Shown in pieces: positions 43,383-54,201 of a stretch of DNA of 64,000 nt. The DNA is from MR-S7 sp000400995 (GTDB lineage: Bacteria > Pseudomonadota > Gammaproteobacteria > Burkholderiales > Burkholderiaceae_C), in contig NZ_CP152342.1 of the NCBI RefSeq assembly GCF_045291395.1, positions 2,232,001 to 2,296,000 on the forward strand, in the 5' to 3' direction. Position numbers and translations under genes: made by a program. Positions within the stretch are counted from its first letter, which is position 1. Each line of letters starts with the position of its first letter. The notes under the pieces are model-generated. The model saw nothing but the letters and a program-made list of their open reading frames with translations. It was not told where the DNA came from and ran no database searches.

Positions 43383-43793
43383 ATGAAGCCCTTCGCCCTC
43401 GACCCCAGCATGACCTCGGCCGCCGGAACGTTCTACCCCACGGGCTATGTGTTCGCCCTGTTCGCGGACGAGGCCGCCGCCCGCTCGGCCGGCCAGGCCC
43501 TGCAGGCGCAAGGCCGCGACGACGTGGCCCACGCTGCGCCGGACGCCATCCTGCAGCACGTGGTGCGCACGCTGGGCAACGCCGACGAGCCGCTGCCCTC
43601 GGTGGGCGCGGAGGGCGTGATCGTGCGCCGTATCGCAAAGCATGCGAGCCAGGGCGCGCATGCGCTGTTCCTGAAGGCGCAGGACGGCGACTCGCCCGAG
43701 AGCCTGGGCGCGCTGCTGCAGTCCCTGGGGGCGGTGGCGGCGTTCTATTACCGCCGGCTGGTGATCGAGGACCTGATTCCCCAGCCGGTGTGA
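43383..43793 (+). CDS. Conserved-looking hypothetical protein
   Basis: A 136-residue soluble protein that I cannot assign. The start MKPFALDPSMTSAAGTFYPT, GYVFALFADEAAARSAGQAL suggests a small alpha/beta domain in which the protein scans residues paired around ALFADEAAARSAGQALQAQG (ferredoxin-like flavour). The middle has ILQHVVRTLGNADEPLPSVG and the end FYYRRLVIEDLIPQPV. Codon use fits the neighbours, and a GGAG ribosome site precedes ATG 43383. It converges with the ygiQ gene; if the ygiQ frameshift were real, the extended YgiQ frame would run antisense across this gene. Confidence 0.65.
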   Translation: MKPFALDPSMTSAAGTFYPTGYVFALFADEAAARSAGQALQAQGRDDVAHAAPDAILQHVVRTLGNADEPLPSVGAEGVIVRRIAKHASQGAHALFLKAQDGDSPESLGALLQSLGAVAAFYYRRLVIEDLIPQPV

Positions 43794-43800
43794 ACGCGCG

Positions 43801-46235
<2,435 letters not shown>

Positions 46236-46309
46236 CGGCGGGCTTTCGTGGGGGCCGGGCATTTTAGGTGCCTGGCCTTTTCCCTGCCCGCCACAAGGAC
46301 GGCCGGGCC

Positions 46310-46765
46310 TTACTTGGCCAGCGTCAGCGTGCCCTTCATGATGCCGGCGTGGCCGGGGAAGGAGCAGAAGTAGCTGTAGGACTCGCCGGCCTTGAGCGCG
46401 CTGGTGGCGAAGCTCACCGAATCGGTCTCGCCGCCGCCGATCAGCTTGGTGTGCGCCAGCACGCGCGCGTCGCCCGCCTTCACGTAGTCCTTGGCGGCGC
46501 CGGCGGCGATGCCGTCGGTCACGGCGCCCTGCATGTCGGCGGTCTTGGTCAGCACCCAGTTGTGGCCCATGGCGGCCTTGGGCAGCTTGCCCACGTGCTT
46601 GAGCTTGACGGTGAACTGCTTGCAGCTGGCAGGCACGCTGATCGCCTGCTTGTTGAACTGCATCGCGTCGTTGCCTTCGATCTCCACCGCGCAGTCGGCG
46701 GCCCATGCGGGTGCCGTTGCGGACAGGGCCAGCGCCAGCGCGAGAGGCTTCCAGTATCGGGTCAT
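46310..46765 (-). CDS. azu: Azurin (periplasmic type 1 copper protein)
   Basis: A periplasmic blue copper electron carrier, 151 residues with a signal peptide of about 22 (WKPLALALALSATAPAWA) and the mature start ADCAVEIEGNDAMQFN. Copper ligands are visible: His in AMGHNWVLT, Cys and His in SYFCSFPGHAG, and the axial Met in GIMKGTL. Azurins donate electrons to nitrite reductases or peroxidases; no such gene is present here. A strong AAGGAG site precedes ATG 46765. A Fur-like sequence lies at 46800-46818 upstream. Confidence 0.97.
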   Translation of the reverse strand: MTRYWKPLALALALSATAPAWAADCAVEIEGNDAMQFNKQAISVPASCKQFTVKLKHVGKLPKAAMGHNWVLTKTADMQGAVTDGIAAGAAKDYVKAGDARVLAHTKLIGGGETDSVSFATSALKAGESYSYFCSFPGHAGIMKGTLTLAK

Positions 46766-46799
46766 GTGCTTTTCTCCTTCGTAAAAAACGGGCTCAATA

Positions 46800-46818
46800 G
46801 ATGAGAACGACTATCAAT
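46800..46818. promoter_or_regulatory. Fur-box-like inverted repeat upstream of azurin
   Basis: ATGAGAACGACTATCAAT contains TGAGAAC-G-ACTATCA, which matches 11 of 14 positions of the 7-1-7 Fur consensus TGATAAT-N-ATTATCA. It lies 36 bases upstream of azurin and 110 upstream of the divergent yigZ. Function is inferred from sequence only. Confidence 0.4.
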
Positions 46819-46927
46819 CATAGGCATTCCTGGCGCGCACCCTGTTGATGCATGTCAATTCCGCAAACAGGTGTGCCGGGCGGGTCCGCGCTGGCCGGCC
46901 CGGCATTGGCGGTACAGTCCCCGCGTC

Positions 46928-47515
46928 ATGCCGCAGACCCTCCTGGCGCCCACCCACAGCGAACTCGTCATCAAGAAAAGCCGCTTCATCGGCTGCGTGC
47001 AGCCCGTGGCCGACCGCGCCGGCGCCCAGGCCGTGGTGGCTGCGCTGTGGCAGCAGCACCCGGGCGCCGCGCACGTCTGCTGGGCCCTGCTGGCGGGAGG
47101 GCAGTCCGCCGCCGTGGACGACGGCGAGCCCAGCGGCACCGCCGGCCGGCCCATGCTGGACGTGCTGCGCCACCAGGAGCTGGAAGGCGTGCTGGCCACG
47201 GTGGTGCGCTACTTCGGCGGCGTGAAGCTGGGCGCGGGCGGCCTGGTGCGCGCCTATACCGACACCGTGGCCCAAGCGCTGCTCCAGGCCGAGAAGATCC
47301 CGCTGCAGCGCCAGAGCACCTTGCGCTGCAGCGTGCCCTACCCGCTGGAAGGCCTGCTGCGCCGCGAGATCGAGGCCGCGGGCGCGCAGCTGCTCGACGT
47401 GTCCCACGGCACGCTGGTGGAGCTGCACCTGCGCCTGCCGCAGCCGCAGGCGGAAGGCTTCGTGGCACGGGTGAACGACCTGGGCCACGGGCGCGTGGCC
47501 TGGCTGCCGGACTGA
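46928..47515 (+). CDS. yigZ: YigZ/IMPACT-family protein
   Basis: A 195-residue protein of the IMPACT (UPF0029) family. The N-terminal domain has the conserved KKSRFIGCVQPV, AAHVCWALLAGG, DDGEPSGTAGRPMLDVL and TVVRYFGGVKLGAGGLVRAY. A C-terminal DUF1949-type ferredoxin-like domain follows (LRCSVPYPLEGLLRREIEAA). The eukaryotic relative modulates translation control; the bacterial role is not established. ATG 46928 matches family starts. Divergent from azurin. Confidence 0.92.
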   Translation: MPQTLLAPTHSELVIKKSRFIGCVQPVADRAGAQAVVAALWQQHPGAAHVCWALLAGGQSAAVDDGEPSGTAGRPMLDVLRHQELEGVLATVVRYFGGVKLGAGGLVRAYTDTVAQALLQAEKIPLQRQSTLRCSVPYPLEGLLRREIEAAGAQLLDVSHGTLVELHLRLPQPQAEGFVARVNDLGHGRVAWLPD

Positions 47516-47603
47516 CTTCGGCCTGCAGGCCTACAGCCCGGCCGCCTCCCTGCGGCGACACTGCCCGGGTCGCCCGCCCAAGGGCTTTTTGCAAGGCCTG
47601 CCC

Positions 47604-49028
47604 ATGCGTTCGGACCTCGACACCCTCATCATCGGCGCCGGCTCCGCCGGCCTGGCGGCGCTGCGCGAAGTGCGCAAGCGCACGCAGCGCTTCCTGCTGG
47701 TCAACGAAGGCCCCTGGGGCACGACCTGTGCGCGCGTGGGCTGCATGCCCTCCAAGATGCTGATCGAAGCAGCCAACGCCTTTCATGCGCGGCACACGTT
47801 CGACACGTTCGGCCTGCGCGGCGCGCAGGGGCTGTCGGCCGACATCGCGGCCGTGCTGGAGCGCGTGCGCGCGCTGCGCGACGACTTCGTGGCCGGCACG
47901 CTGCGCGCCAGCGACGCGGGCGCGCACGCCCTGTCCGGCAGCGCGCGGCTGCTCGGCCCCGCGCGCGTGGACATCGACGGTCGCGTGCACGAGGCGCGCA
48001 GCATCATCGTCGCCACGGGCTCGCGCCCCATCGTGCCGCAGGAGTGGCTGGCGTTCGGCGACCGCATCCTGACCACCGACACGCTGTTCGAACAGCCCAC
48101 GCTCGGCCCGCGCGTGGCCGTCGTCGGCCTGGGGCCGCTGGGCGTGGAGCTGGCGCAGGCCCTGGCGCGCCTGGGCCTGGAGGTGGCCGCGTTCGGCACC
48201 CGCGCCCAGGTGGCGGGGCTGGGCGACCCGGCGGTCAACGACGCCCTGCTCGCGCGGCTCAAGCAGGAATTCATCATCAGCGTGGACGGGGAGGTGCGCC
48301 TGCGCGAGGTGGCTGGCGGCATCGAGGTGTGCAACGACGCCGGCCCGGTGGTGGTGGACCAGGTGCTGGCCGCCATGGGCCGCCAGCCCAACCTGGAATG
48401 CCTGGGGCTGGAGACGCTCGGCGTGCCCCTGGACGCGCACGGCCTGCCGCCGATCGAGCCCTGCACCCTGCAGGTCGGCCACCTGCCGGTGTTCATCGCC
48501 GGCGACGCCGACCGCGACCGCCCGCTGCTGCACGAGGCCGCCGACGAGGGGCACATCGCGGGCATCAACGCCGTGCTGGCCGCGCAGGGCGAGCCGCCCC
48601 GGCGGTTCCGCCGGCGCACGCCGCTGTCCATCGTGTTCAGCCAGCCCAACGCGGCCGCCGTGGGGCTGCGCCACGCGCAGCTCAAGGGGCAGCCCCACCT
48701 AGTGGGCGAGGTGGACTTCGCGCGCCAGGGCCGCGCCCGCGTGGCCCAGCACAATTACGGCCTGCTGCGCCTCTACGCCCAGGCCGGCACCGGCCGCCTG
48801 CTGGGCGCGGAGATGTGCGCGCCCGCGGGCGAACACCTCGCGCACCTGCTGGCGCTGGCGATCGACCGCGAACTCACGGTGCACGAGCTGCTGCGCATGC
48901 CCATCTACCACCCCGTGCTGGAGGAAGGCCTGCGCACGGCGCTGCGCGACGCCGCCCGGCAGCTGGCGCCCGCGAGCGATTCCGACCTGTCGGACTGCGA
49001 GGCCTTCGGCTCCAGCGCGCTCGACTAG
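47604..49028 (+). CDS. Dihydrolipoyl-dehydrogenase-like FAD disulfide reductase
   Basis: A 474-residue class I pyridine-nucleotide disulfide oxidoreductase. It has the FAD motif DTLIIGAGSAGLAALREVRK, the redox pair Cys42/Cys47 in GTTCARVGCMPSKMLIEAA, the NAD(P) motif RVAVVGLGPLGVELAQALAR, a second FAD motif LPVFIAGDADRDRPLLHEAA and the active-site pair His/Glu in MPIYHPVLEEGLRTAL. It resembles lipoamide dehydrogenases but is encoded alone without dehydrogenase complex genes, so its partner is unknown. ATG 47604 was preferred over the upstream ATG 47589. Confidence 0.9.
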   Translation: MRSDLDTLIIGAGSAGLAALREVRKRTQRFLLVNEGPWGTTCARVGCMPSKMLIEAANAFHARHTFDTFGLRGAQGLSADIAAVLERVRALRDDFVAGTLRASDAGAHALSGSARLLGPARVDIDGRVHEARSIIVATGSRPIVPQEWLAFGDRILTTDTLFEQPTLGPRVAVVGLGPLGVELAQALARLGLEVAAFGTRAQVAGLGDPAVNDALLARLKQEFIISVDGEVRLREVAGGIEVCNDAGPVVVDQVLAAMGRQPNLECLGLETLGVPLDAHGLPPIEPCTLQVGHLPVFIAGDADRDRPLLHEAADEGHIAGINAVLAAQGEPPRRFRRRTPLSIVFSQPNAAAVGLRHAQLKGQPHLVGEVDFARQGRARVAQHNYGLLRLYAQAGTGRLLGAEMCAPAGEHLAHLLALAIDRELTVHELLRMPIYHPVLEEGLRTALRDAARQLAPASDSDLSDCEAFGSSALD

Positions 49029-49093
49029 TCCTCAAGAAGAACGGCGAACTGCCGATACAAAGAGTTGCCCCTGCGCTTTTCACAGGCCCACCC

Positions 49094-49300
49094 ATGGACA
49101 TCGCCCTGACCTCCTCCATCCTCCACACTGCCGCCGCGCAGAACCAGCGCGAGACGTCAGACGCCCTGCAGGTGGCCGTGCTCAAGAAGGCGATGCAGGC
49201 GCAGGCAGGCGCCGCCATGACGCTCCTGGAGGCCGTGCCGCAGCCGCCCGCCTCCACGCCGGCCGGCCCGCTGGGCCACCAGCTCGACACCTACGCCTGA
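49094..49300 (+). CDS. YjfB-family putative motility protein
   Basis: A 68-residue protein starting MDIALTSSILHTAAAQNQRE and containing ALQVAVLKKAMQAQAGAAMT LLEAVP, the pattern of the small YjfB family annotated as putative motility proteins. No signal peptide. The function is unproven; in Bacillus the relative is controlled by the flagellar sigma factor. It converges with the frameshifted oxidase gene, 12 bases between stops. Confidence 0.75.
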   Translation: MDIALTSSILHTAAAQNQRETSDALQVAVLKKAMQAQAGAAMTLLEAVPQPPASTPAGPLGHQLDTYA

Positions 49301-49312
49301 CGCGCGCCCGCG

Positions 49313-50441
49313 TCAACGCAGCCGCGCGGGCGAGAGCGCATCGCGCGTGATGCCCTCGTCCGCCAGGCACGGCAGCAAAGGCTCCTCCAGCGCGAGCTGC
49401 CGCGCGAGCAGCGCCGCGCCCGCCGCGCTCTGGATGCCGTAGCCCCCTGCGCCGCCAGCCAGAAGAAGCCAGGCACGTGGTTGTCCCAGCCGATCACCAG
49501 ATCGCCATCGGCCACGAAGGAGCGCAGCCCTGCCCAGGCATGGGACGGCCGCCGGATCGTGAAGGTGGTGACCTCCTCGATGCGGTGGATGCCCAGCGCC
49601 ACGTCCAGCTCCTCCGGCACCACGTCGTGGGGCGCCACCGGGTCGGCATTGGCGGGCGAGCCCAGGAGCTGCCCCGCGTCCGGCTTGAAGTAGTAGCCCT
49701 CGTCGATGCCGATGACGGCCGGCCAGCCGGTGGCGTCCATGCCCGCCGGCACGGGAAAGGTGAACGCGGTGCGCCGCCGCGGCTCCAGGCCGATGGGCGG
49801 CACGCCGGCCAGGCCGGCCACCGCATCGGCCCAGGCGCCGGCGGCATTGACCACGGCGCCGGCCGCCAGCGTCTCGCCGCCCGCCAGGGTGACGCGCCAG
49901 CCCTCTGCCTGCCGCTGCAGCCCCGTGACCTCCGCATGCGTGCGCACTTCGCCGCCGCGCTGGCGCAGGCCGCGCAGGTAGCCCTGGTGCAGGGTGTGCA
50001 CGTCGATGTCGGCAGCGCCGGGCTCGCTCAGGCCGCCGCCCACGGCCTCGGGGCGCAGGCAGGGCAGCATGGCGAGCAGTTCCTCGCGCGCCAGCAGGCG
50101 CACCTGGGGGTTGCGCGGCAGCGCCTCGGCATGGGCGCGGCCGCCAGCAGGTCCATCTGGTCCGGCCCCGCCAGGAACACCACGCCGCGCGGCGTGAGGA
50201 TGGGCGCGGTGCCGAATTCGGGCGGCGGCGCGTCGTAGAACGCCCGGCTGGCCCGCGTCAGCGCGCGGATGCGGGGCGTGCCGTAGGTGGCCGAGTACAG
50301 CGCCGCCGAGCGCCCGGTGGTGTGGTAGCCGGGCTGCGCCTCGCGCTCCAGCAGCAGCACGCGGCGGTGCGCGGCCAGTTCCCAGCCAATGGAGGCGCCG
50401 GCGATGCCCGCGCCGATGACGATGAAATCGCAGGGTTGCAT
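49313..50441 (-). pseudogene. DadA/DAO-family FAD amino-acid oxidase, two frameshifts
   Basis: A flavin-dependent D-amino-acid or glycine oxidase-like enzyme of about 375 residues if corrected. The start FIVIGAGIAGASIGWELA with LLLEREAQPGYHTTGRSAAL is typical, then AALYSATYGTPRIRALTRAS. The middle (VVNAAGAWADAVAGLAGV, GIDEGYYFKPDAGQLLGSPA, WAGLRSFVADGDLVIGWD) and the expected ending (WLAAQGGYGIQSAAGAALLA) need frame changes at 50133-50142 and in the five-C run 49443-49447. Corrected, it stops with TGA at 49313. Beside D-serine dehydratase, suggesting use of D-amino acids. The two indels in G/C runs look like sequence errors but may be real decay. Confidence 0.8.
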
Positions 50442-50462
50442 GGGGCGAGGATACGGCCCCGT

Positions 50463-51803
50463 TCAGGCCAGCATGCGGCCCCGCTGCACGAAGCGCTCAT
50501 ATTCCACGGGGGGAACGAACAGCCCACCGGTCGTCCAGACCAGGTGCGTGGCCTGCGGCAGGTGCTCCAGCAGCCCGTGCGCGGCCAGCCAGTCCCGGCC
50601 GGCAGAGGTGCCCGCGAGCATCTCCGGGCCGCTGAACCCCGCGGCGGCCGAGGGCTCGATGCGCTCGCCCGTGGTGTCCAGCACCTGCACGAGGTGGCGA
50701 AACAGCGTGTCGTCGCGCACCGTGAAGGCGCCCGACAGCAGCGGCGCCATCAGCTCGGCGGCGGGCAGCGACGCGCGCGGCACGGCCAGGCCGTCGGCCT
50801 CGGTGCGGTTGGTGAGGCCCAGGTCGTAGACCGAAGGGTGTTCGCCCGGCCCGGCCAGCATCTGCACCAGGAAACAGGGCGACTGCACGGGCTCTGCGAA
50901 GAAGCAGTGCACGTGCTGGCCCAGCGCGTGCCGCAGCCCGAAGGTGATGCCCGCGGGCGCGCCGCCCACCCCGCAGGGCAGGTAGACGAACAGCGGGTGG
51001 CGCGCATCCACCGCGATGCCTTCCTGCGCCAACTGCCGCTGCAGGTGCGGTGCGGCGGCGCTGTAGCCCAGCAGCAGGGACAGCGAGCGCTCGTCGTCGA
51101 CGAAGTGGCACAGCGGGTCCTGCGCGGCCTGCGTGCGGCCGGCCGCCACGGCGCCCTCGTAGTCGCCCGCATGCTCCACCACCTGCACGCCGCGCTGGCG
51201 CAGGCGCTCCTTCTTCCACTCCTTGGCGTCGGCCGACATGTGCACCACGGCGCGAAAGCCCAGCTTTGATGCCGCCACGCCGATGGCGAGGCCCAGGTTG
51301 CCGGTGGAGCCCACCGCCACCGTGTAGCGCCCGAACAGCGCCCGCGCCTGCGCGCCGGCCAGGGCCAGGTAGTCCTGCGGGCCGGCCTGCGCGGGCAGCA
51401 GGCCCTGCCGCAGCGCCAGGCCCTCGGCGAACTCCAGCACCTCGTGGATGCCGCCGCGCGCCTTGATCGACCCGGCCACGGGCAGCCGGTGGTCCGCCTT
51501 GATCCACAGGCGGCCCTGCCCGGGCGCCAGCCCCGCCGCGGCGTGCAGCGCATCGGCCGCCAGCAGCGGCGACTCGACCGCGCCGCCGCAGGCCTGCAGC
51601 TCAGGAAACACCTGCGCCAGCACGGGGGCGAACCGCGCGAAGCGCGCCGCGGCCGCCTGGGTGTCTTCCAGGCGCAGGTGCGCCCCCGCCACGGGCTGGG
51701 CCGCAGCCACGGCGTGCTGCCGCTGCGGGTTCAGCCACAGGCAGGGCTCGGCTTGGCGCAATGCGCGGCGGACGGTGTCGGAGCGGGTGTCGGAAGGCTG
51801 CAT
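50463..51803 (-). CDS. dsdA: D-serine dehydratase (D-serine ammonia-lyase)
   Basis: PLP enzyme converting D-serine to pyruvate and ammonia. The 446-residue product (E. coli DsdA 442) has WIKADHRLPVAGSIKARGGI with the PLP lysine, the glycine-rich loop AVGSTGNLGLAIGVAASKLG, CHFVDDERSLSLLLGYSAAA, FVYLPCGVGGAPAGITFGLR and GLTNRTEADGLAVPRAS. Starts at 51803 or 51812 are both possible. No DsdC-type regulator or permease is adjacent; instead the divergent neighbour is hipB. It lies 22 bases upstream of the frameshifted D-amino-acid oxidase on the same strand. Confidence 0.93.
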   Translation of the reverse strand: MQPSDTRSDTVRRALRQAEPCLWLNPQRQHAVAAAQPVAGAHLRLEDTQAAAARFARFAPVLAQVFPELQACGGAVESPLLAADALHAAAGLAPGQGRLWIKADHRLPVAGSIKARGGIHEVLEFAEGLALRQGLLPAQAGPQDYLALAGAQARALFGRYTVAVGSTGNLGLAIGVAASKLGFRAVVHMSADAKEWKKERLRQRGVQVVEHAGDYEGAVAAGRTQAAQDPLCHFVDDERSLSLLLGYSAAAPHLQRQLAQEGIAVDARHPLFVYLPCGVGGAPAGITFGLRHALGQHVHCFFAEPVQSPCFLVQMLAGPGEHPSVYDLGLTNRTEADGLAVPRASLPAAELMAPLLSGAFTVRDDTLFRHLVQVLDTTGERIEPSAAAGFSGPEMLAGTSAGRDWLAAHGLLEHLPQATHLVWTTGGLFVPPVEYERFVQRGRMLA

Positions 51804-51843
51804 GCGGGCCATTGTGACGGATGCTTTCCGTACCACAAAAGCC

Positions 51844-51879
51844 ACTCTTGAATATCTTTTCAACAAAAAAGAGTATAAA
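51844..51879. promoter_or_regulatory. Likely hipBA promoter/operator region
   Basis: An AT-rich stretch before hipB holds an inverted repeat ACTCTT (51844-51849) and AAGAGT (51869-51874) with a TATAAA hexamer just after. Position and symmetry suit autorepression by HipB; the site does not match the E. coli TATCC-N8-GGATA operator. Confidence 0.4.
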
Positions 51880-51886
51880 AACGATC

Positions 51887-52189
51887 ATGCAACACGATCT
51901 GATCTCCTCCCTGGCCGACGCCCGCAAGGCCCGCCGCATGACGCAGGCCGATCTGGCTGCGCAGGCCGGCCTGTCGCGCATGGCCGTGCAGCGCACGGAA
52001 ACCGGCGACGTGGACCCGCGCTTTTCCACCCTGGCCGAGATGGCCCGCGTGCTGGACATGGACCTGATCGCCGTGCCCAGCGCGCTGCGCCCCGCGCTGC
52101 AGGCCTTCATCCAGTCCGGCGGCAGGTTCCTGGCCCAGCCGCCGGGGGCCGACGCCCCGCCCTCGGTGGTGGACAGCCTGGGGCGCTGA
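51887..52189 (+). CDS. hipB: HipB-like antitoxin, XRE-family repressor
   Basis: A 100-residue DNA-binding protein with an XRE helix-turn-helix (DARKARRMTQADLAAQAGLS, RMAVQRTETGDVDPRFSTLA) and a short C-terminal tail. It should neutralise the HipA kinase and repress the pair. ATG 51887 was chosen because the HTH begins soon after; the frame upstream is AT-rich regulatory DNA. Three bases separate its stop from the hipA start, typical of toxin-antitoxin coupling. Confidence 0.88.
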   Translation: MQHDLISSLADARKARRMTQADLAAQAGLSRMAVQRTETGDVDPRFSTLAEMARVLDMDLIAVPSALRPALQAFIQSGGRFLAQPPGADAPPSVVDSLGR

Positions 52190-52192
52190 CCC

Positions 52193-53506
52193 GTGTCCAC
52201 CGCCATCCGCTACCTGCGCCTGTACCTGCACCGGCCCGCGGCGCAGGGCGGCGGACGGCGTGCCATCGGCTACCTCTCGCAGTACGGCGACATCCTGCGC
52301 GTGTCGTTCGACGAGGACTACATCGCCGACCCCGCGCGGCCCACGCTCTCGCTGAGCTACCAGGGCGCGAGCGACGCGCAGACGCAGCAGATCCTGCGCT
52401 CGGCCCGCGACGCGCGCCTGGTGCGCACCGACGGGCGCTGGCCCGTGTACTTCCAGAACCTGCTGCCCGAGGGCCACAACCGCGAGCGCCTGGCGCGCGA
52501 GCGCGGCTGCGCGAGCGACGACGAGTTCGAGCTGCTGGCCGCCGCCGGCCACGACCTGATGGGCGCGCTGGAGGTCGAGCCTCTGCCCCCGCAGGAGGGC
52601 GTGCCCGACGTGGTGCGCCACTGGCACACCACCCAGGGGCTGGACGTGCTGGAGCCCGGCTTCGTCGAATACCCGGTGGAGGACGCCGCCTCCCTGCCCG
52701 GCGTGGTGACCAAGTTCAGCGCCGTGCACGACGGCCGCCGCTACCTGGTCAAGCGCCGGGGCGCGGCCGGCAGCGTGATCCTCAAGCTGCCCACCACGGC
52801 CCACCCCGACCTCGTGGCCAACGAATTCGCCTGCTACCGCCTCGCGGGCAGCCTGGGGCTGGACTGCGCGCAGGCGCGCGTCATCACCCGCGCCGAGGCC
52901 GAGCTGCCCGAGGCCGTGCCGTTCGGCGAGATCCTGGCCGTGCAGCGCTTCGACCACCTGCCGGACGGCTCGCGCGTGCACATGGAGGAGTTCAACCAGG
53001 CCCTGGGCTACGCGCCGCGCCAGAAATACGGCAAGGGCCTGTTGCAGGACTGGGCGACCATGCTGCGCGTGGTCGACCGCCTGAGCGCCCGGCCCGTGCA
53101 GGACACGCGCGAATTCCTCGCGCGCATGGCGGCCTTCGTCCTCATGGGCAACACCGATGCGCACCTCAAGAACTGGGCGCTGGTCTACCCGGATGGGCGC
53201 ACGCCGCGCCTGGCGCCGCTGTACGACCCCGTCTGCGTGGCAGCTTTCTTCGAGAGCGCGCCGGAGCACCAGTACGCGGTGAACCGCGCCATCGACCGCA
53301 GCATGCAGGCGCTGGACTGGGACGGCCTGCAGGCCCTCATCCAGGCCGCCGGGCTGCTGCGCGCGCCCCGCCACCTGGCCCTGCTGCGCGACCTCGTGCG
53401 CCGCGCGCAGGCCGACTGGCCGGCGCTGCTGGCGGATGCGCCCGAGGCCATGCAGCGCACCGTGCAGGCGCGGCTGGCCGGCGGCGTGGCGTTGGCGCGC
53501 GCGTGA
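52193..53506 (+). CDS. hipA: HipA-family serine/threonine kinase toxin
   Basis: A 437-residue HipA kinase, which in E. coli phosphorylates glutamyl-tRNA synthetase and promotes persistence. Features: the N-terminal HipA domain (RAIGYLSQYGDILRVSFDED, PVYFQNLLPEGHNRERLARE), a glycine-containing loop (LPGVVTKFSAVHDGRRYLVK), VANEFACYRLAGSLGLDCAQ, the catalytic Asp322 in LMGNTDAHLKNWALV and the metal-binding Asp345 in APLYDPVCVAAFF. The 23-residue spacing of the two aspartates equals that in E. coli HipA (309, 332), so the kinase appears active. GTG start at 52193. Confidence 0.9.
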   Translation: MSTAIRYLRLYLHRPAAQGGGRRAIGYLSQYGDILRVSFDEDYIADPARPTLSLSYQGASDAQTQQILRSARDARLVRTDGRWPVYFQNLLPEGHNRERLARERGCASDDEFELLAAAGHDLMGALEVEPLPPQEGVPDVVRHWHTTQGLDVLEPGFVEYPVEDAASLPGVVTKFSAVHDGRRYLVKRRGAAGSVILKLPTTAHPDLVANEFACYRLAGSLGLDCAQARVITRAEAELPEAVPFGEILAVQRFDHLPDGSRVHMEEFNQALGYAPRQKYGKGLLQDWATMLRVVDRLSARPVQDTREFLARMAAFVLMGNTDAHLKNWALVYPDGRTPRLAPLYDPVCVAAFFESAPEHQYAVNRAIDRSMQALDWDGLQALIQAAGLLRAPRHLALLRDLVRRAQADWPALLADAPEAMQRTVQARLAGGVALARA

Positions 53507-53576
53507 CACCGGGCCCCGCACAGCCGGGCCCGAAAGGCCGATAGTCGGGCCCTCGTCCACGAACCACGGAGAAACG

Positions 53577-54140
53577 ATGCCCTCTTCACAACGCCGGCGC
53601 GTACTGCGCCTGGGCCTGGGCGGTGCGGCTGCCACGGCGGGTCTGGCCGCCATGGGGTGCGGCCCGGCCCAGGCCGTGGACCGCGCCCTGCGGTGGTCCT
53701 CGCTGTCCGAGGCGCAGGCCGAGGTGCTGCGCCTGGCGCGGGCGCCGCAGCGCGTGTCCTCCGCCCGGTGGGACTGGGCCGGCACGCTGGTGCACTGCGC
53801 GCAGAGCATCGAATACTCCATGGCGAGCTACCCCCAGCCCAGGTCCGCGCTGTTCCGGCGCACCGTGGGGCCCGCCGCGCTGGCGGTCTTCGCCTGGCGC
53901 GGGCGCATGGCGCACGACCTGGCCGAGCCCATTCCGGGCGCGCCCGCGCTGCCCGTCCAGGGCGACGCCGGCGCCGCGCTCGCGCGGCTGGAAGCCGCCA
54001 TCGCCGCCTTCGGCCGGTGGGCGGGACCGCTGCAGCCCCACTTCGCCTATGGCACGCTCACCAGGGCCCAGTACGAGGCGGCGCACGCCATGCACCTGGC
54101 CGAGCACCTGTCGGAGTTCGACGCGCAGGCGCTGGCCTGA
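53577..54140 (+). CDS. DUF1569-domain protein with Tat-like signal
   Basis: A 187-residue protein with a twin-arginine-like leader (SSQRRRVLRLGLGGAAATAG) ending near MGCGPAQA, then a helical DUF1569 (DinB-like four-helix) domain: WAGTLVHCAQSIEYSMASYP, QPRSALFRRTVGPAALAVFA, RLEAAIAAFGRW and YEAAHAMHLAEHLSEF. The conserved histidines (LVHCAQS, HAMHLAEHL) could bind metal as in DinB proteins. Function unknown. GGAG ribosome site before ATG 53577. Converges with the SMR gene across a hairpin repeat. Confidence 0.8.
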   Translation: MPSSQRRRVLRLGLGGAAATAGLAAMGCGPAQAVDRALRWSSLSEAQAEVLRLARAPQRVSSARWDWAGTLVHCAQSIEYSMASYPQPRSALFRRTVGPAALAVFAWRGRMAHDLAEPIPGAPALPVQGDAGAALARLEAAIAAFGRWAGPLQPHFAYGTLTRAQYEAAHAMHLAEHLSEFDAQALA

Positions 54141-54150
54141 ACGCTCCTCC

Positions 54151-54200
54151 ATCGATAGCTGCCTGCGCTTTCTGGACAAGCGCTGGAGGCACTTTTGGCG
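54151..54200. repeat. Short dispersed hairpin repeat, copy 6
   Basis: ATCGATAGCTGCCTGCGCTT, TCTGGACAAGCGCTGGAGGC, ACTTTTGGCG: core TGCGCTT-N5-CAAGCGC with the usual ATAGCTGC head and GGAGGC tail. It lies between convergent stops. Confidence 0.72.
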
Positions 54201-54201
54201 G

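Noticed and set aside
51887..53506. Possibility that the HipBA region is part of a defence island or prophage
   Set aside because: Flanking genes are metabolic (dsdA, DUF1569, EmrE-like) and no integrase, restriction or phage genes are present.
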